A stretch of 64,000 nt of DNA from Pandoraea aquatica (GCF_902459565.1 NZ_CABPSN010000009.1:180119-244118); one strand, 5' to 3'. Shown: positions 18,328 to 27,125, counted from the first letter of the stretch. Program-made: numbers and translations. The notes: generated by a model not told the origin, from the letters alone.

Positions 18328-19374
18328 ATGGCAGGCAAATTCGGCGACCCATTCGCCAATGCCCCGCGCACGCACGGTGTGCAGCGGTTCGGCCAGCGCT
18401 CGTCCGCAAAAATGTCCCCGAACTTTCAAATACTTACGAGTGCGCGACGTGGCCTGATGGCCGCGATGTTCGCGACGGTAAGCATGGCCGGGTTCGTGAC
18501 GTCTGCACACGCTGCAACGGGTGCGAACCCCGGCGTCGCCACCGATCCCGCCGCCCAGAACCTCGGCAATACGCTTGGGCCCAGCGCCATCGTCATTCCC
18601 GGCAACAACGCCGCCGCAGGCGGTGTCGCGTCGAACGTGCCGAACATGGTGCGTCCCGCGACCGCCACGGCGAATGCGCCCGCTCAGACACAGCAAGCAC
18701 CGGTCGCTGTCGCAGTACCTGTGCAGCCCCAGGCATCCCAATTCCAGAACACGCAGGTGATCCGGCAGACTGCCGAGCGTTTCCTGCGTGAGCAGACCAC
18801 CGGCCTGCCCGGTCAGGTCAACATCACCGTGGGCGAGTCGGTCTCGGACCGCATGCCTGCGTGCGCGGCGCTTGAGCCGTTCCTGCCGCCGGGCGCGCGC
18901 CTTTGGGGCACAACCAGCGTGGGCGTGCGGTGTGCGGGGGAGCGTCCGTGGACGCTGTATCTGCAAGCGCGCGTGAGCATCAACGCGACGTATTTCGTCG
19001 CCGCACGTCAGATCAATCCGGGCGAGACCATCGGGCCGACGGATCTGTCACCGCGTCAGGGCGATCTCACGCTGTTGCCGCGCACGGTCGCGACCGATGC
19101 CGGTCAGATCGTCGGCACGGTGGCCGTCAACCGGATTACCTCGGGGCTGCCGATCCGCTCCGACCTGCTGCGCAGCGCGATTGCCGTCCAGCAGGGACAA
19201 ACCGTGCGAGTGGTCTCGCGCGGCTCAGGTTTTGAAGTGAGCACGGAAGGTCAGGTGCTCACCCGTGCCAGCGCGGGCGACCCCGTGCAGGTGCGCACGC
19301 GTGCCGGACAGGTCGTCAGCGGCACCGTGAAGTCAGGAAAGAATGGCAACGTCGAAGTCGAAGTTGCACTGTAA
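18328..19374 (+). CDS. flgA: Flagellar P-ring assembly chaperone FlgA
   Basis: 348 residues, longer than the enteric FlgA (about 220) because of an N-terminal extension. A hydrophobic segment ending in TSAHAATG (residues about 41-62) looks like a signal peptide behind a long basic N-terminus. The C-terminal half is the SAF/ChapFlgA domain (YFVAARQINPGETIGPTDLS, LPIRSDLLRSAIAVQQGQTV, ending KSGKNGNVEVEVAL). FlgA assists FlgI polymerisation in the periplasm. ATG 18328 follows AAGGAG at 18315-18320; longer in-frame starts lack a ribosome site. Confidence 0.92.
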   Translation: MAGKFGDPFANAPRTHGVQRFGQRSSAKMSPNFQILTSARRGLMAAMFATVSMAGFVTSAHAATGANPGVATDPAAQNLGNTLGPSAIVIPGNNAAAGGVASNVPNMVRPATATANAPAQTQQAPVAVAVPVQPQASQFQNTQVIRQTAERFLREQTTGLPGQVNITVGESVSDRMPACAALEPFLPPGARLWGTTSVGVRCAGERPWTLYLQARVSINATYFVAARQINPGETIGPTDLSPRQGDLTLLPRTVATDAGQIVGTVAVNRITSGLPIRSDLLRSAIAVQQGQTVRVVSRGSGFEVSTEGQVLTRASAGDPVQVRTRAGQVVSGTVKSGKNGNVEVEVAL

Positions 19375-19471
19375 GAAGTTGGAAGAAGGCGATGAAAGTA
19401 ATCGCTTACTTACGTTAAGTATTCGCTGAAATCACCCGGGCACTTGAACTGGTAACAGGATGTTACTTGCC

Positions 19472-19498
19472 TAAAGTTATGGCGGATAATGCCGTTAC
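19472..19498 (+). promoter_or_regulatory. Sigma-28 promoter of flgM
   Basis: TAAAGTTA (19472-19479), exactly 11 bases, then GCCGTTAC (19491-19498). This matches the sigma-28 consensus TAAAGTTT-N11-GCCGATAA at 13 of 16 positions with ideal spacing. It would start transcription about 20 bases before flgM, and so supports the ATG at 19524 over the one at 19467, which lies upstream of the -35 element. Sigma-28 control of flgM is established in enteric bacteria. Confidence 0.8.
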
Positions 19499-19523
19499 AC
19501 AGGCAGGTTTCTGGGGAAAGCAC

Positions 19524-19859
19524 ATGAAAATCGAACCACCCGCCAATCCGCTGACTGGTGTCGGCGCGAGCAAGGCGACGACGGATCGGACGACGGCCGG
19601 CGCTGTGAATAGCGACGCTGCGGCAGCACCTGCAGCGGGCACTGGCGGTGCCAGCGTGAGCACTAGCGCCTTGTCGTCGGAGATGCGTGCCTTGCAGGAA
19701 AAACTGGCAGCCAGCGGCTCGGCCGACATCGACGTCGCGAAGGTTGCGGCGATCAAGACGGCGATCGCTAACGGCCAGTTGGCTATTGATACCTCCAAGA
19801 TTGCGGACGGTCTGATCTCGACCGCACGCGATTTGCTCTCTGCGCAATCGAAGTCATGA
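19524..19859 (+). CDS. flgM: Anti-sigma-28 factor FlgM
   Basis: 111 residues, starting MKIEPPANPLTGVGASKATT. The Ala/Ser/Thr-rich, probably disordered N-terminal half and the helical C-terminal half (VAAIKTAIANGQLAIDTSKI ADGLISTARDLL) are typical of FlgM, whose C-terminal helices bind FliA. FlgM is exported through the finished hook-basal body, which releases FliA. GGGGAA (19513-19518) precedes the ATG. Its stop overlaps the flgN start (ATGA). Confidence 0.92.
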   Translation: MKIEPPANPLTGVGASKATTDRTTAGAVNSDAAAAPAAGTGGASVSTSALSSEMRALQEKLAASGSADIDVAKVAAIKTAIANGQLAIDTSKIADGLISTARDLLSAQSKS

Positions 19860-20314
19860 CCACCGATGCCCTGCTGAACGCCCTGACTGCTGAGACTGCC
19901 GCGATCGGCACGTTTTCGACATTGCTCGGGGAAGAACAGCAGGCATTGGTCAACGGCACGCTCGACGCGTTGCCGGACCTGACCGAGCGCAAGACGCGCG
20001 CTGTAGCGGAGCTGTCCGCCCTCGGCCGCGAGCGCGATGCGCAGTTGAAAGCGTTGGGCTATTCGCCTGACGAAGCGGGCGCGACGGCAGCGGCCGCCGC
20101 CGATGCCAAGGTCGACACCGCGTGGAAAGCCCTGCTCTCCGCCGCCGCCGAGGCCAAGCGGGCCAACGACACGAACGGCCTGCTCATCAACACCCGCCTG
20201 ACGTACACCCAGCAAGCCCTGAACGTCCTCTACGGCCCAGGCAACAACACCCCGCTCTACGGCCCCGACGGCCGCACTACCCCGCGCTCAAGCGGGGGGA
20301 GTGTTACGGCTTAA
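19856..20314 (+). CDS. flgN: Flagellar export chaperone FlgN
   Basis: 152 residues, helical, opening MTTDALLNALTAETAAIGTF...TLLGEEQQALVNGTLDALPD and later KRANDTNGLLINTRLTYTQQALNVL, the FlgN family pattern. FlgN is the cytosolic chaperone of FlgK and FlgL. The start overlaps the flgM stop by four bases, so the two are translationally coupled. The C-terminal YGPDGRTTPRSSGGS tail is normal for the family in this order. Confidence 0.93.
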   Translation: MTTDALLNALTAETAAIGTFSTLLGEEQQALVNGTLDALPDLTERKTRAVAELSALGRERDAQLKALGYSPDEAGATAAAAADAKVDTAWKALLSAAAEAKRANDTNGLLINTRLTYTQQALNVLYGPGNNTPLYGPDGRTTPRSSGGSVTA

Positions 20315-20329
20315 ACGAGCACGAAATTT

Positions 20330-21052
20330 TCAGCATTCCACCGCGACAAGCGGCCGTTCTCTTTTAACGAACGGATCGATGCTCGTCACCTGGCCTGGAA
20401 TGCGGACGCAATACAATCCTGTCGCCGTTTGAATCCGCTCTAGTCTCGATCCATCAGGCCTAACATCGCCGGACAGCGTGCCCAAAGAGCGCCATCCTTT
20501 GCCGAGTGCCGCCTCAAACGCCTCCGCAACCTCGCTGGTCATCCTCCCCGCCCGTTCTGACAGCGGATCATCTGCACTACTGGACTGCCGCGTTACTGCC
20601 TCCTCTGCAACACTACCCGCGCCCTGTCGCTCTACGGATCGAACGAACGATGTCACCGATTGACGCCAATCCGGCAGGATCGACGCAGCGTCATCTTTAG
20701 GGAGTGATGGCTCAACGACGGGCGATGGTTCGGGAACGGTGGCCGACGATTTTGGTTCGCTCGCAGACCCCGCGCTCATTGTGCGAGAGTGCATTGCCCT
20801 CGCAGGCTGACTTTCTGCAACCGTCGCGCCCTGCTGCTTCGACGGTTCGACGAAATAGACGGTCAATACGGGCGTCTGTTGGGTGGTCGAGGAAAACGCA
20901 TCCCATCGCGAAAGCAAAAGAAGTGCGATCACATGTATCGCGACGGACACCACGATGCCGCAGGATAGCCAGACGCTCGAACGGGACTGCAATGGTATGC
21001 CTCGGCCTTGTCTGAGAATGGCTACGCGCCAAATGGCGGCGAGCCGTGGCAT
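20330..21052 (-). CDS. Hypothetical single-span membrane protein, TonB-like layout
   Basis: 240 residues if it starts at the ATG at 21052; an in-frame GTG at 21157 would give 275. Neither start has a clear ribosome site. One N-terminal membrane span (WLSCGIVVSVAIHVIALLLL) is followed by a Ser/Pro/Ala-rich periplasmic linker and a C-terminal segment (GKGWRSLGTLSGDVRPDGSR, then YCVRIPGQVTSIDPF). The layout, with VAIHVIALLLL and LTVYFVEP near the span, resembles TonB/TolA-type proteins, but I see no definite TonB C-terminal box. Convergent with flgN and not part of the flagellar system by sequence. Function unknown. Confidence 0.6.
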   Translation of the reverse strand: MPRLAAIWRVAILRQGRGIPLQSRSSVWLSCGIVVSVAIHVIALLLLSRWDAFSSTTQQTPVLTVYFVEPSKQQGATVAESQPARAMHSRTMSAGSASEPKSSATVPEPSPVVEPSLPKDDAASILPDWRQSVTSFVRSVERQGAGSVAEEAVTRQSSSADDPLSERAGRMTSEVAEAFEAALGKGWRSLGTLSGDVRPDGSRLERIQTATGLYCVRIPGQVTSIDPFVKRERPLVAVEC

Positions 21053-21297
21053 ACAGAATAGGAAAACGAGTGTGTGATCGACGCAGGGAAATTTCTGTTG
21101 AATTCCGATTCTTGTCGTCAGCAACGACCGTCGCCCCGTGCGGCTTAGCGTCCGCACTCGTAATTAATGCAACGCGCCCACGCCGTTAGATCCAAGTATC
21201 AGAACTTCCTCAACATTGTTCTGCGCCAAACACCCCCATCATTGAGAGGATCTAAGAATGCCGGAAGTGGTCCGGCTTGAGATGGAGCAAACTTGTC

Positions 21298-21762
21298 ATG
21301 TTATTGCTGGCGAGAATGGGATCGTATTGGCGCAATATCGTCCGAAGCGTCCGGTCTCCGAAAACCGTTGGCGTTCGGGCGCTGATTGTCGATGAAACGA
21401 ATCGTGTCCTGCTCGTCAGGCACACTTACCTGCCCGGATGGTTCACGCCCGGCGGTGGCGTGGAAAAAGGGGAATCACCGGTGGCCGCGATACGGCGGGA
21501 GATTTACGAAGAGACGACACTTCAAGTGACCGGCGAGCCACAGTGCTTTCACGTCTACTTCACGAACCGCGAAAGCCGGGACGACTATCCGATTCTGTAC
21601 GTTGTGCGTGAGTATTCGGGCAACGCCACCATAGGCGACGAATCGGAGATCGCCGAGATCGGCTGGTTCCCTGTCGACTCCCTACCGGACGGAACGTCAC
21701 CAAGCACGCGCCGACGAGTCGCCGAGTTTCGTGGGCTCAGCCCAAAATCCGACCGGTGGTGA
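21298..21762 (+). CDS. Nudix hydrolase
   Basis: 154 residues from ATG 21298; a TTG at 21277 would add seven. The body contains GVRALIVDETNRVLLVRHTY, LPGWFTPGGGVEKGESPVAA and the Nudix box GGVEKGE-x7-REIYEETTL. The Gly expected in the box (REUxEExGU) is Thr here; the catalytic Glu residues are kept. Nudix enzymes hydrolyse nucleoside diphosphates linked to another group; the substrate cannot be told. The downstream small membrane gene starts 6 bases after its stop, so the two are probably cotranscribed. Confidence 0.85.
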   Translation: MLLLARMGSYWRNIVRSVRSPKTVGVRALIVDETNRVLLVRHTYLPGWFTPGGGVEKGESPVAAIRREIYEETTLQVTGEPQCFHVYFTNRESRDDYPILYVVREYSGNATIGDESEIAEIGWFPVDSLPDGTSPSTRRRVAEFRGLSPKSDRW

Positions 21763-21768
21763 TCTGGC

Positions 21769-22026
21769 ATGACATCAATAAATGCCTCAGACGTCATTGG
21801 CATTGCGGGTGCGCTGATCGTAGTCATTGCCTACTTTCTTAATCTACACGGGACGCTCTGCACGACCTCGTACAAATATTCGGCACTGAATCTGGTTGGA
21901 TCGCTAATGATCGTCTACTCGCTGATCTACCACCCGAATCCTGCCTCGATGCTGATCGAAGGCTTCTGGGCATCGATCAGCTTGTACGGTTTGTACAAAG
22001 CTCATCAGAACAGGAGGACGAGGTGA
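21769..22026 (+). CDS. Small membrane protein, CBU_0592-like
   Basis: 85 residues with three likely membrane spans: DVIGIAGALIVVIAYFLNLH (about 8-27), NLVGSLMIVYSLIYHPN and MLIEGFWASISLYGLYKAHQ. The pattern, with the conserved GIAGALIVVIAYF opening and FWASISLYGL end, fits the CBU_0592 family of small inner-membrane proteins, whose role is unknown. Follows the Nudix gene by six bases. The terminator at 22051-22090 lies 24 bases after the stop. Confidence 0.7.
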   Translation: MTSINASDVIGIAGALIVVIAYFLNLHGTLCTTSYKYSALNLVGSLMIVYSLIYHPNPASMLIEGFWASISLYGLYKAHQNRRTR

Positions 22027-22050
22027 TGCGAAGGCGAAGCCTCGCGCAAC

Positions 22051-22090
22051 AAAAAATCCCTCGAAGCGAAACGCATTCGAGGGATTTTTT
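22051..22090. terminator. Bidirectional terminator between the CBU_0592-like gene and fliA
   Basis: AAAAAATCCCTCGAA (22051-22065) pairs perfectly with TTCGAGGGATTTTTT (22076-22090) around a ten-base loop. Each strand ends in a run of six U, so it works in both directions between convergent genes. Confidence 0.92.
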
Positions 22091-22105
22091 GAGCCTTGCT
22101 ACCGC

Positions 22106-22834
22106 TTAATTCGCCGAAGTCCAAGCCTTCTCACGCAGCGTCGCACGCAAACGCGAAATCGCCTGGCTGTGCAGCTGACAGACACGTGACTCGCTGACTT
22201 CGAGCACTGCACCGATTTCGCGCAGATTCAGACCCTGCTCGTAGTACAGGCTCATCAGCAACTTCTCGCGCTCGGGAAGATGGTCGATGGCGTCGACCAC
22301 GCCGCCGCGCAAACCTTCGTCGAGCAGCATCGTCAGCGGATCCGCACCCGGGTCCGCGCAAATGCGGTCGATGAACGGCTCTTCGTCCGCCGCTTCGAAG
22401 TCTTCGTAATAGATCAGCTGGCAGCCGTGCACATCCTGCAACATCTGCTGATACTCGGTCAGCCCGATCGACATCTCGCCCGCAATCTCGCTCTCGGACG
22501 GACCTCGTCCCAGCCGCTGCTCCAGTCGCTGCACCGCCTTCTCGATCTCGCGCGCCGTCTTGCGAATGCCGCGCGAGGCCCAGTCCAGCTCGCGCAACTC
22601 GTCGAGCATCGCCCCGCGAATGCGCTGGCTCGCGTACGTTTCGAACTGCGCGCCCTGCGTCTCCTGATACCGGTTCGCCGCATCGAGCAGCCCCAGCATG
22701 CCAGCCTGAATCAGATCTTCCAATTCCACGCTCGCCGGCAGCTTCGCCATCAATTGCAGCGCCAGGCGGCGCACCAACGGCGCGTATTGGGTCAGCGTGT
22801 CGTTCGTGTCGACCTTCCCGCGCGCGGTATACAT
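22106..22834 (-). CDS. fliA: Flagellar sigma factor FliA (sigma-28)
   Basis: 242 residues. Region 2 has YAPLVRRLALQLMAKLPASV and ELEDLIQAGMLGLLDAANRY...AQFETYASQRIRGAMLDELR, and region 4 has LPEREKLLMSLYYEQGLNLR and EIGAVLEVSESRVCQLHSQA, the signatures of FliA. It directs RNA polymerase to late flagellar and chemotaxis promoters and is inhibited by FlgM. It is the last gene of the flhB-A-F-G-fliA run, 37 bases after flhG, and ends at the bidirectional terminator. Confidence 0.97.
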   Translation of the reverse strand: MYTARGKVDTNDTLTQYAPLVRRLALQLMAKLPASVELEDLIQAGMLGLLDAANRYQETQGAQFETYASQRIRGAMLDELRELDWASRGIRKTAREIEKAVQRLEQRLGRGPSESEIAGEMSIGLTEYQQMLQDVHGCQLIYYEDFEAADEEPFIDRICADPGADPLTMLLDEGLRGGVVDAIDHLPEREKLLMSLYYEQGLNLREIGAVLEVSESRVCQLHSQAISRLRATLREKAWTSAN

Positions 22835-22871
22835 GTTTCCCTCCGCTTCCTCTCGACGCGTGCCGTGACGC

Positions 22872-23756
22872 TCAGGCCGTGTGCGCGCTCACCGCGCCCA
22901 CGCCATGCGTCATCTCGACACCGCGATCGCCGCCGCAATCGCCCACCTGACCGATCCCGGCACCCAACGCCGCCGGTCCCGTGTCCCGAATGGCCAACGG
23001 CCAATGCATCACCTGCGCCGCCAACTGACGGTACGCCACCGCCGCCGGCGCCATCGGGAACGCATCGACCACGGTGCGCGTCAGTTGACGCGCCCGCACG
23101 ACCTGACGGTCCGACGGCACATGCCCGGCCAATTCCAGCGACACCGCCAGATAACGACTCGCCGTCGTGGCCAGATTGCGGCACACGACGCGCGCCTCCA
23201 TATCCTCCGCCCGGTTCACCAACACCCGGAACTGCGCCAGCGCATATTCGTAATGCGCCTGCTTGATCCACGAGTACGCGCCCGTAATCGATGCCGGCTC
23301 GCAGCCAAGCACCACCAGCACATCATGCGCATGCGCCGCCAACGGACTCAGCACGCCACCGGCGTGCGTACAGTCGACGATCACGACGTCCGGCTCGCCA
23401 ATAGTCAGCACCGGCAGTGCGCGTTGCGGATCGATGCGCTCGGGATGACGGTGCGCCACCGGCACCAGCACCACGTTGTCGCGCGTCGGCACACGCACCG
23501 CATCGGGCGAAATGCGTCCCGCCAGCACGTCATGGATGTCGCCACGCAACGGCAGACCGAGTGCCGGCGCTGCATGGCCGCTCTCGTCGGCCAGCACGAC
23601 ATCCTGACCGTGATGAGCCAGAGCACTGGCCAGATTCAACGCAACACTCGTCTGACCGGCTTCAGGCGCACTTCCTACCACCGCGACGATGCGCGTGGTA
23701 TGGCGCGCCACCAGTCGGCGCAGCCCCTCAGCTTGATCGAGTACGAGTTTAACCAA
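22872..23756 (-). CDS. flhG: Flagellar number regulator FlhG (FleN), MinD-like, with altered Walker A
   Basis: 294 residues from a TTG start that overlaps the end of flhF by eight bases; GAGG lies just upstream. Residues 7-13 (DQAEGLR) match the DQAxxLR element of FlhG that stimulates FlhF GTPase. The MinD/ParA fold is clear (VALNLASALAHHGQDVVLAD, then VVIVDCTHAGG at about 124-134). The loop where MinD-type proteins have KGGxGKT reads GSAPEAGQTS (28-37) and has neither lysine, so ATP binding may be altered. FlhG limits flagellar number in polar flagellates. Position next to flhF and fliA confirms the family. Confidence 0.9.
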   Translation of the reverse strand: MVKLVLDQAEGLRRLVARHTTRIVAVVGSAPEAGQTSVALNLASALAHHGQDVVLADESGHAAPALGLPLRGDIHDVLAGRISPDAVRVPTRDNVVLVPVAHRHPERIDPQRALPVLTIGEPDVVIVDCTHAGGVLSPLAAHAHDVLVVLGCEPASITGAYSWIKQAHYEYALAQFRVLVNRAEDMEARVVCRNLATTASRYLAVSLELAGHVPSDRQVVRARQLTRTVVDAFPMAPAAVAYRQLAAQVMHWPLAIRDTGPAALGAGIGQVGDCGGDRGVEMTHGVGAVSAHTA

Positions 23757-25020
23757 AGCAGGCCTCGCCTGAAGGTTGTGCGGGCGCGAACAGCCCGCTG
23801 TAGTTGGGATCGACCCCGCGCACCACGGCCGGCAAATCTTCCTCGGACGGCACGAACGGCGAACCCGTCACCGGCGCAGACAACGCCGTGTCGATCAGGA
23901 ACTCCCGGTCCGCCACGTGCAGGTTCTCCGGTACGCGCTGCCCCGTCGAGACGTAATGCACCGGCAGACGGTGACGAATCACCGTGTCGAGCACCGAACC
24001 GAGGTTGGTCGTCTCGTCGAGTTTCGTCAGAATACACCCGGCCAGGTCGCCACCGCCCTCGGCGCTCGCGCTGCGATACGCGTGCACCACTTCGTTGAGC
24101 GTGTCGCCATGGCTCGTGGCGTTGAGCAACAGCAGGCGCTGCACCGGCGTCTCCGCCCCGCACAGCATCGCCACCTGCTCCGGCACCGTGCGGTCGCGCT
24201 GGCTCATGCCGACCGTGTCGATCAGCACCATGTGCTTGTTGCGCAGTTCGGTCAGCGCCAGACGCAGATCCGTCGCGTCCTTCACCGCGTGCACGGTCAC
24301 GCCCAGAATCTTGCCGTAGATGCGCAGTTGCTCATGGCCGCCGATACGATAGCTGTCGGTCGTGAGCAGCGCGAGCTTCTCCGCGCCGTGACGCATCACG
24401 CAGCGCGCCGCGAGCTTGGCCGTGGTCGTGGTCTTGCCCACGCCGGTCGGCCCCATGAGCGCATACACGCCGCCGCGATCCATCAATTCGTCTTCGTTCG
24501 GCATGATGGGCAGATTGCGCTTGAGCGCGTTCTTCACCCAGTCCAGACCGTTCTCGCGGTCGCTGCCTTCCGGCAGATGCTCCAGCAACGCCCGGCCGAG
24601 CTGTGCCGAGAAGCCCGCTGCGAGCAATGTGCGCAGAATCTCGCCCTGTGCCGGCGAACGACGCTGTTTGTCGTTCCACACAAGCCCGGCGACCTGCTCT
24701 TCGAGCAACCCGCGCATGCTTTGCAACTCGCCCATCATCGACTGCGCGAAAGCGCTGGTCGCCGCGATGTCGTTCGCGGCGGCGGCGGGACTCGCCACGG
24801 GCGCAATGGGCGCAACGGGCGCAGCAGGACGGGGACGCGGACGATGCGTCGGCATATCGCCGCCGGCGAGCGCGTCCAGATCCTCTTCCGCCAACGCCAC
24901 GATCTCGACGCCGTTGGCGACCGAGCGATTGGACAATACGACCGCGTCGGGTCCGATTTCCTCGCGAATCTGGCGCAGTGCGTCGCGGCACGTGCCCGCA
25001 AAGAATTTCCGAATCTTCAC
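23749..25020 (-). CDS. flhF: Flagellar SRP-type GTPase FlhF
   Basis: 423 residues, starting at a GTG that overlaps the flhA stop by four bases. N-terminal domain MKIRKFFAGTCRDALRQIRE...EIGPDAVVLSNRSVANGVEI, a Pro/Ala-rich linker at about 57-85, then the NG domain with G1 loop GPTGVGKTTTTAKLAAR (about 190-206), TTDSYRIGGHEQLRIYGKIL, LIDTVGMSQRD and TKLDETTNLGSVLD. FlhF places the flagellum at the pole with FlhG. Order flhA-flhF-flhG is standard. Confidence 0.96.
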   Translation of the reverse strand: MKIRKFFAGTCRDALRQIREEIGPDAVVLSNRSVANGVEIVALAEEDLDALAGGDMPTHRPRPRPAAPVAPIAPVASPAAAANDIAATSAFAQSMMGELQSMRGLLEEQVAGLVWNDKQRRSPAQGEILRTLLAAGFSAQLGRALLEHLPEGSDRENGLDWVKNALKRNLPIMPNEDELMDRGGVYALMGPTGVGKTTTTAKLAARCVMRHGAEKLALLTTDSYRIGGHEQLRIYGKILGVTVHAVKDATDLRLALTELRNKHMVLIDTVGMSQRDRTVPEQVAMLCGAETPVQRLLLLNATSHGDTLNEVVHAYRSASAEGGGDLAGCILTKLDETTNLGSVLDTVIRHRLPVHYVSTGQRVPENLHVADREFLIDTALSAPVTGSPFVPSEEDLPAVVRGVDPNYSGLFAPAQPSGEACFG

Positions 25021-27122
25021 GCTTGACCTCCGATGAGTGCCGTCATTTTCACGTTACGGGTGTCTGGCACTTCCGCATACGACAAAACCTTGAGCTGCGG
25101 CAGGCTGCGGCGCAGGAAGCGCGAGAGCAGCGAACGCAGCGGATGTTGAACCAACAATACCGACGGCAGACCCTGACGCTCCTGACGCGTCACGGCAGCC
25201 TGGGTTTCACGCAACAACGTATCGGCCAGGCCCGGCTCCAGACCGGTGCCGCCGCCGGCCGACAACGCCTGCGTGAGAATTCGTTCGAGATTCGCGTCGA
25301 GCCCCACCACTTCCAGATCGCCACTGCCCGGGAACACGCTCTGCGTGATCGCGCGCCCCAGCGACAGACGTACCAGCGCCGTGAGGTCGTACGGGTCCTG
25401 CACGCGTGCGCCATGCTCGGCGATGGTGTCGATGATGGTGCGCATGTCGCGAATCGGCACCTGCTCTTCGAGCAGGTTCTGCAGCACCTTCTGCAACGTG
25501 GTGAGCGCGATGGTCTTGGGCACCAGGTCTTCGATGAGCTTCGGCGCGTCCTTGCCGATGCGCTCGATGAGCTGCTGCACTTCCTGACGTCCCAGTAATT
25601 CGTGGGCGTGCGCGTTGATCAGGTGATTCAGGTGGGTCGCCACGACCGTACCGGCATCGACCACGGTATAGCCGTACGCCTGCGCCTGATCGCGCTGGCC
25701 GACGTCGATCCACGTGGCGGGCAGACCGAAGGCCGGATCGCGCGTCGGCGTGCCTTGCAGCGGTGCGCTGACCTGCCCCGGATCGATCGCCAGCAACTGG
25801 CCCGGGTACGCCTCGCCTTCGCCGATGATCACGCCCTTGAGCGTAATGCGGTACTGGTTCGGGCGCAGTTCCAGATTGTCGCGAATGTGCACCACGGGTG
25901 CCAGGAAGCCGATTTCCTGGGCGAACTTCTTGCGGATGCCCTTGATGCGCTTGAGCAGTTCGCCGTCCTGATTGCGGTCGACGAGCGGGATCAGGCGATA
26001 GCCGACTTCCAGCCCCAGCGGGTCGACCAGCGCCACGTCGTCCCACGACGCTTCGGCCACTTCGGGCGCTGCGGTCGCTGCGACCGGCGTCGGACGCGTT
26101 GCCTGCACCTTGGCGGCAGCGGCCTTGCGGAACTGCCAGCGGGCCAGTGCACCGAGACCCAGCGCGAGCAGCAGGAAGGCAAAGTGCGGCATGCCCGGGA
26201 TCAGGCCCATCAAGCCCAGAATCGCGGCCGTTATACCCAGCACCTGCGGGTTGTTGAAGAGCTGCGAGACGACCTGCTGACCGACGTCTTCGTCGGTCGC
26301 CACACGCGACACCACCACACCGGCGGCCGTCGAGATCACCAGCGCCGGGATCTGCGCGACGAGACCGTCACCGATGGTCAGCAGCGTGTAGTTCTTGGCG
26401 GCGGTCGCGAGATCCAGATTGTGCTGGACCACGCCGACGATCAGCCCGCCGATGATGTTGATCAGCATGATCAACAAACCGGCAACCGCATCGCCGCGCA
26501 CGAACTTGGACGCACCGTCCATCGAGCCGTAGAAGTCGGCTTCCTGTGCGATCACCTTACGGCGAGTGCGCGCTTCCTCTTCCCCGATCAAACCCGCGTT
26601 CAGGTCGGCGTCGATGGCCATCTGCTTGCCGGGCATGGCGTCGAGGGTAAAACGCGCACCCACTTCGGCGATACGCCCCGCGCCCTTCGTGATCACCATG
26701 AAGTTGATGACCACGAGGATGATGAACACCACGATACCGACGGCGTAGTTACCGCCCACCAGGAAGTGGCCGAACGCCTCGATCACCTTACCGGCGGCGT
26801 CCGGGCCGGTGTGGCCTTCGAGCAGCACCACGCGGGTGGACGCCACGTTCAGCGACAGGCGCAGCAGCGTGGAGAACAGCAGCACACTCGGGAACGCCGC
26901 GAAGTCGAGCGGCTTCTGCGTGTACATGGACACGAGCAGCACCATCACCGCGAGGGCGATGTTGAACGTGAACAGCAGATCCAGGATGAACGGCGGCAGC
27001 GGGAGGATCATCATGCCCAGAATCATGATGATCAGCACCGGCGCGGCGAGCGACTTCAAGTTGCCGCCGAGGAGCAACTGCGACGCACGCAATAGCTGGT
27101 TCGCGCGAGGGTTGAGGTTCAT
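25017..27122 (-). CDS. flhA: Flagellar export gate protein FlhA
   Basis: 701 residues. The N-terminal half has about eight membrane spans (VLIIMILGMMILPLPPFILD, FTFNIALAVMVLLVSMYTQK) and the conserved cytoplasmic loop (RIAEVGARFTLDAMPGKQMA, then IDADLNAGLIGEEEARTRRK). The C-terminal half is the cytoplasmic ring domain that docks chaperone-substrate complexes. It is the main export-gate component and proton channel. Three bases separate it from flhB. Confidence 0.97.
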   Translation of the reverse strand: MNLNPRANQLLRASQLLLGGNLKSLAAPVLIIMILGMMILPLPPFILDLLFTFNIALAVMVLLVSMYTQKPLDFAAFPSVLLFSTLLRLSLNVASTRVVLLEGHTGPDAAGKVIEAFGHFLVGGNYAVGIVVFIILVVINFMVITKGAGRIAEVGARFTLDAMPGKQMAIDADLNAGLIGEEEARTRRKVIAQEADFYGSMDGASKFVRGDAVAGLLIMLINIIGGLIVGVVQHNLDLATAAKNYTLLTIGDGLVAQIPALVISTAAGVVVSRVATDEDVGQQVVSQLFNNPQVLGITAAILGLMGLIPGMPHFAFLLLALGLGALARWQFRKAAAAKVQATRPTPVAATAAPEVAEASWDDVALVDPLGLEVGYRLIPLVDRNQDGELLKRIKGIRKKFAQEIGFLAPVVHIRDNLELRPNQYRITLKGVIIGEGEAYPGQLLAIDPGQVSAPLQGTPTRDPAFGLPATWIDVGQRDQAQAYGYTVVDAGTVVATHLNHLINAHAHELLGRQEVQQLIERIGKDAPKLIEDLVPKTIALTTLQKVLQNLLEEQVPIRDMRTIIDTIAEHGARVQDPYDLTALVRLSLGRAITQSVFPGSGDLEVVGLDANLERILTQALSAGGGTGLEPGLADTLLRETQAAVTRQERQGLPSVLLVQHPLRSLLSRFLRRSLPQLKVLSYAEVPDTRNVKMTALIGGQA

Positions 27123-27125
27123 TCG

